Shown: positions 44,567 through 46,949 of the stretch, in pieces
How positions within the stretch are numbered: the stretch's first letter is position 1
How the letters are laid out: every line of letters begins with the position of its first letter
Assembly (NCBI GenBank): GCA_018058425.1
Contig: JAGOZX010000015.1
Coordinates: forward strand, 1 to 46,949
DNA: 46,949 nucleotides
Reading direction: 5' to 3'
Source of the DNA: Sebaldella sp.
GTDB lineage: Bacteria > Fusobacteriota > Fusobacteriia > Fusobacteriales > Leptotrichiaceae
Position numbers and translations under genes: made by a program
Notes under the pieces: model-generated
What the model saw: only the letters and a program-made list of their open reading frames with translations
What the model was told of the DNA's origin: nothing
The model's database searches: none

Positions 44567-44911
44567 ATGGACTTTGATAAATTACATATATTATTAGTTT
44601 GTAACTTAGGAGCGTCAACAAGTGTTATGGTAAGTAAAATGAAAGAGGTAGCAGAAAAAAGTGAAAAACTAAAAGGTATAGATATGAAAATAGATGCTTA
44701 TCCAGTGGGAAGTCTAAAAGAACATGTAGAAAGTTATGATGTTATATTGGCTGGGCCTCAAATAAAGCACAAGGAAAAAGAGATAAGAGCTATTTGTGAT
44801 AAATTAGATAAACCATTTGCAATAATAGATTCAAAGGACTATGGAATGGTGGATGGGGCTGCAATATTAAAGTCAGCTATTTTATTAAAAGTAAAACATG
44901 ATAGAAAATAA
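44567..44911 (+). CDS. PTS cellobiose-family EIIB
   Basis: A 114-aa EIIB domain. The phosphorylated Cys is in LLVCNLGASTSVMVSKM near residue 11, typical of the lactose/cellobiose type. I start at the ATG at 44567 with GGGAGAG 6 bases upstream; an ATG at 44552 in frame overlaps that site. Later motif GPQIKHKEKEIRAICD. Confidence 0.94.
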   Translation: MDFDKLHILLVCNLGASTSVMVSKMKEVAEKSEKLKGIDMKIDAYPVGSLKEHVESYDVILAGPQIKHKEKEIRAICDKLDKPFAIIDSKDYGMVDGAAILKSAILLKVKHDRK

Positions 44912-44939
44912 ATAAAATGTATATTTAGGAGGAAGTTTA

Positions 44940-46253
44940 ATGAAAGAAAAGAAAATGAATGGTTTTATTACATTATTGGAAAAATACATAACTCCCGTTG
45001 CAGAAAAAATAGAAGGTCAGAGACATATTTCATCTATAAAAAATGGAATGATAAGTTTAATGGCTATATTAATGGTCGGATCAATTAGTTTGATTGTAAT
45101 GGGATTAGGAAACTTTTTTCCAGCAGGTTCAAGTATAAAGAATCTTTTTGAAACATATAATGTAATATTAGGGTTACCATTCGCATTTACATATGGACTA
45201 CTTTCAATATATGCAGCAGTAACAATTTCATATGCACATTCACAAAAAATGGAAGTGCCTATACTTCATAGTGTTTTAGGAGCATTACTAGCAACAATGA
45301 TATTAAATGTAAAAGTAGTAAATGGTGCTTTTGATTTTAGTTTTATGGATTCAAGAGGATTATTTATAGCTATATTTGCTTCATTAACATCTGTAGAACT
45401 AATGGCATTTTTAATAAGAAAAAAGGTGACTATTAGAATAAAAGGACTTCCTGATATGATAGGAAAGACTTTTGAGGCAATAATACCATTGTTATTAATA
45501 ATAGTTATAAGCGTATTTGTTAGTATATTTACAATACATTTTTCAGGTGGAAAAAATCTACCAGAAGTATTTGTAACTGTATTAGGACCTGCAACACAGG
45601 GAATAGATACACCACTTGCAGTGTTTTTAGTTTCACTATTTGAAATGATTTTCTGGTTCTTAGGTTTAAATGGTTATGCTATTTTAGTAAGTTTTACACT
45701 TCCTTTTATGACACAATATCTTACGGAAAATGCACAGGCATTCACATCTGGAGGAGTACCAACTCACATTTTTACAGAGAATTTTTGGGGATACTTTATG
45801 GCGTGTACAGGTTCAGGAGTAACAGGAGCAATCTCTATTTTAGGACTAATGAGTAAGTCTAAGGAGCTGAAAGCAGCAGGAAAAGCTTCGATAATTCCAG
45901 CTATATTCAATATTTCAGAACCAGTAGTATACGGATTTCCAGTGGCCTATAATCCATATTTATTTATACCATTTGTAATAGGAACCCCAATTTTAAGTGT
46001 ATTTTCTTATTATGTATTTAAATTAGGATTTATAAATAAACCAGTAGTAAATGTAGGAGGAATGCCGAGTCCTATTGCTCAGTATCTAATAACACTAGAT
46101 TGGAAAGCACCTATATATGCAGTAATAATTGTTATTTTAGGAATAATTATGTATTATCCTTTCTTTAAGATGTATGAGAAAAGTGTCTTGGCTGAGGAAG
46201 AAAAAGTAGTAGAAGTAGATAAGGAGTTAGAAGAATTGGATTTGGATTTTTAG
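44940..46253 (+). CDS. PTS lactose/cellobiose-family EIIC (sugar transporter)
   Basis: A 437-aa membrane permease with about ten transmembrane segments. Key residues are seen in EGQRHISSIKNGMISLMAIL, ENFWGYFMACTGSGVTGAI and NISEPVVYGFPVAYNPYLF, the NxxEP motif that binds sugar in EIIC-Lac/Cel proteins. AGGAGG lies 7 bases before the ATG. It is the last gene of the operon; the acidic tail (EEEKVVEVDKELEELDLDF) is unusual but likely just cytosolic. Confidence 0.95.
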   Translation: MKEKKMNGFITLLEKYITPVAEKIEGQRHISSIKNGMISLMAILMVGSISLIVMGLGNFFPAGSSIKNLFETYNVILGLPFAFTYGLLSIYAAVTISYAHSQKMEVPILHSVLGALLATMILNVKVVNGAFDFSFMDSRGLFIAIFASLTSVELMAFLIRKKVTIRIKGLPDMIGKTFEAIIPLLLIIVISVFVSIFTIHFSGGKNLPEVFVTVLGPATQGIDTPLAVFLVSLFEMIFWFLGLNGYAILVSFTLPFMTQYLTENAQAFTSGGVPTHIFTENFWGYFMACTGSGVTGAISILGLMSKSKELKAAGKASIIPAIFNISEPVVYGFPVAYNPYLFIPFVIGTPILSVFSYYVFKLGFINKPVVNVGGMPSPIAQYLITLDWKAPIYAVIIVILGIIMYYPFFKMYEKSVLAEEEKVVEVDKELEELDLDF

Positions 46254-46568
46254 GGTAAAGAAAGTATTTTAAGTTTAGTGTATAAAATAGATTTTTTTAA
46301 AGGAGTGCGTCATTAGGTTAAAAAGAAAGAGTTGGATCAGGAACAGTCTAAATTTTAAGATAATAAGTGAGAAGAAAAGTGAAGTTATATTAAACTAAAA
46401 AGGGATTTTAATACAGAAAAATTGGATTAAAATGGGTATGGGTAAGTGATATAGATTCATAGTGAAAAAGAAGAGTTATGGTTTCTAATCTAGATACTGA
46501 TTATTATAATAAGAGTTTTAGATGGGGAGTGGATCCGTTATAATTAAAATATTAAGTGAAAAAATGAA

Positions 46569-46596
46569 AAGTCTAATTTGATTTAGGCTTTTTTTT
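46569..46596 (+). terminator. Terminator downstream of the PTS operon
   Basis: An 8-bp stem (46569–46576 with 46583–46590, one T·G pair), a 6-base loop and a T8 tract. It is about 315 bases after the EIIC stop, so the operon mRNA would have a long tail. Confidence 0.8.
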
Positions 46597-46683
46597 ATTA
46601 GTAAGGAAAGTAAATTTAAAGTTAATATTTTCAAGATAAATAATATATATATATAAGATGTTATTAATAATTATGAAAAATGA

Positions 46684-46705
46684 ATAAGGAGCGAAAGCTC
46701 CTTAT
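46684..46705. repeat. Perfect hairpin with a GAAA tetraloop beside the transposase
   Basis: ATAAGGAGC and GCTCCTTAT (46684–46692 and 46697–46705) are perfectly complementary around a GAAA loop. No T tract follows. It lies 55 bases beyond the 3' end of the transposase gene, where IS elements that move by single-strand nicking often carry a terminal hairpin. Confidence 0.7.
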
Positions 46706-46731
46706 GTATTAAAAATAAGTATCACAAAAAG

Positions 46732-46748
46732 ATCTAACATAGTTAGAT
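46732..46748 (-). terminator. Small hairpin just after the transposase stop
   Basis: ATCTAAC and GTTAGAT (46732–46738 and 46742–46748) form a 7-bp stem with a 3-base loop. On the minus strand a short CTTTTTG follows. A weak terminator of the transposase gene is the likely role. Confidence 0.45.
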
Positions 46749-46759
46749 AAAAAAAAGTA

Positions 46760-46949
46760 TTAAATATATACTCTGGTAGGTGGATATAAGTAATGATAAA
46801 ATTCCCAAACTCTCATTTTGATATTACATTTAGGACAGATAAAGGGATTAATATTAAAAGTATTGAAGCTTTGCCTTTCATACCAAGAAAAATTAGAATT
46901 AACATATGTATTTTTAAAAGGTTCAATAGCTTTAATAAGCTTGTGAGAT
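46760..46949 (-). CDS. C-terminal end of a transposase (IS91-like, tentative)
   Basis: The minus strand is open from the window edge to a TAA at 46760–46762, coding 62 residues. They end FSWYERQSFNTFNINPFI, then CPKCNIKM and VWEFYHYLYPPTRVYI. A single CxxC zinc knuckle close to the C-terminus after a long body is typical of IS91/IS801-type transposases, several of which I associate with fusobacteria. The start and the rest of the element lie outside the window, so family assignment is tentative. Confidence 0.6.
   Translation of the reverse strand, partial: SHKLIKAIEPFKNTYVNSNFSWYERQSFNTFNINPFICPKCNIKMRVWEFYHYLYPPTRVYI

Larger units (their letters stand above)
46254..46759. other. 500-bp non-coding region after the PTS operon
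   Basis: No reading frame with a ribosome binding site is visible. It holds a terminator near 46569 and two small hairpins (46684–46705 and 46732–46748) listed separately. The first 300 bases after the EIIC stop, AT-rich, could be a long 3' UTR or a decayed gene; I see no RNA family I can name. Confidence 0.6.

Overview
The window is AT-rich, densely coded DNA from a member of the Fusobacteriota, most likely family Fusobacteriaceae. The clues are the very AT-biased codon use, strong AGGAGG-type ribosome binding sites, an mreC–recO–nrdR–PopT (DUF368) cell-envelope block, [FeFe]-hydrogenase maturases (HydF, HydG), many small secreted coiled-coil or FadA-like proteins, and an MprF lipid aminoacyltransferase in what otherwise looks like an outer-membrane organism. 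I cannot settle the genus by eye.

Layout. 1–380: 3' part of a marR gene carrying a one-base frameshift. 504–1586: yvcK. 1728–2951 (minus): hydF. 3253–9779: a long plus-strand block of envelope and housekeeping genes (mreC, a LolA-like protein, recO, a PtsN-type EIIA protein, nrdR, popT/DUF368, an ftsB/divIC-like gene, a small membrane protein, an HtrA-like protease and a lipoprotein). 9915–10717: three tiny secreted proteins with their own promoter and terminator, one carrying a canonical EF-hand loop. 10894–13142: mnmA and a short KdpD that lacks a histidine kinase. 13269–17740: an accessory patch with an IbrB-like / GNAT / IbrA-like operon on the minus strand, a 700-bp gene-poor gap, a TetR gene, and a tandem array of about 196-bp units built of inverted arms. 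17780–22077 (minus): kdpC, kdpB, kdpA, driven by a perfect TTGACA-N17-TATAAT promoter. 22382–27917: a HAD phosphatase, a stand-alone HIRAN-like protein, then bcp–mprF–asnA. 27984–33919: an AraC regulator divergent from a set made of 8-oxoguanine deaminase, a methyltransferase, a class-I glutamine amidotransferase-like hydrolase and an APC permease. 34091–39749: a GIY-YIG protein, then ruvC–trmL–slt–hydG–(80-aa protein)–thyA–folA–tetR. 40027–46253: a LicR-type PTS activator followed by a GH4 6-phospho-glycosidase, a NagB-type deaminase and the EIIA/EIIB/EIIC of a lactose/cellobiose-type PTS. 46760–46949 (minus): the end of a transposase.

How the genes work together. The LicR/GH4/NagB/PTS set reads as a complete route for taking up and splitting a disaccharide whose phosphorylated half includes glucosamine. 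KdpABC is a high-affinity K+ pump; the short KdpD nearby may be a signal-binding protein that does not phosphorylate KdpE, and no kdpE is present. HydF and HydG each sit alone, so HydE and the hydrogenase must be elsewhere. The least understood parts are the IbrA/IbrB-like cassette, the inverted-arm repeat array beside it, and the tiny secreted protein cluster. Start codons were moved downstream of the longest reading frame for many genes where an in-frame start has a clear ribosome binding site; reasons are given gene by gene.
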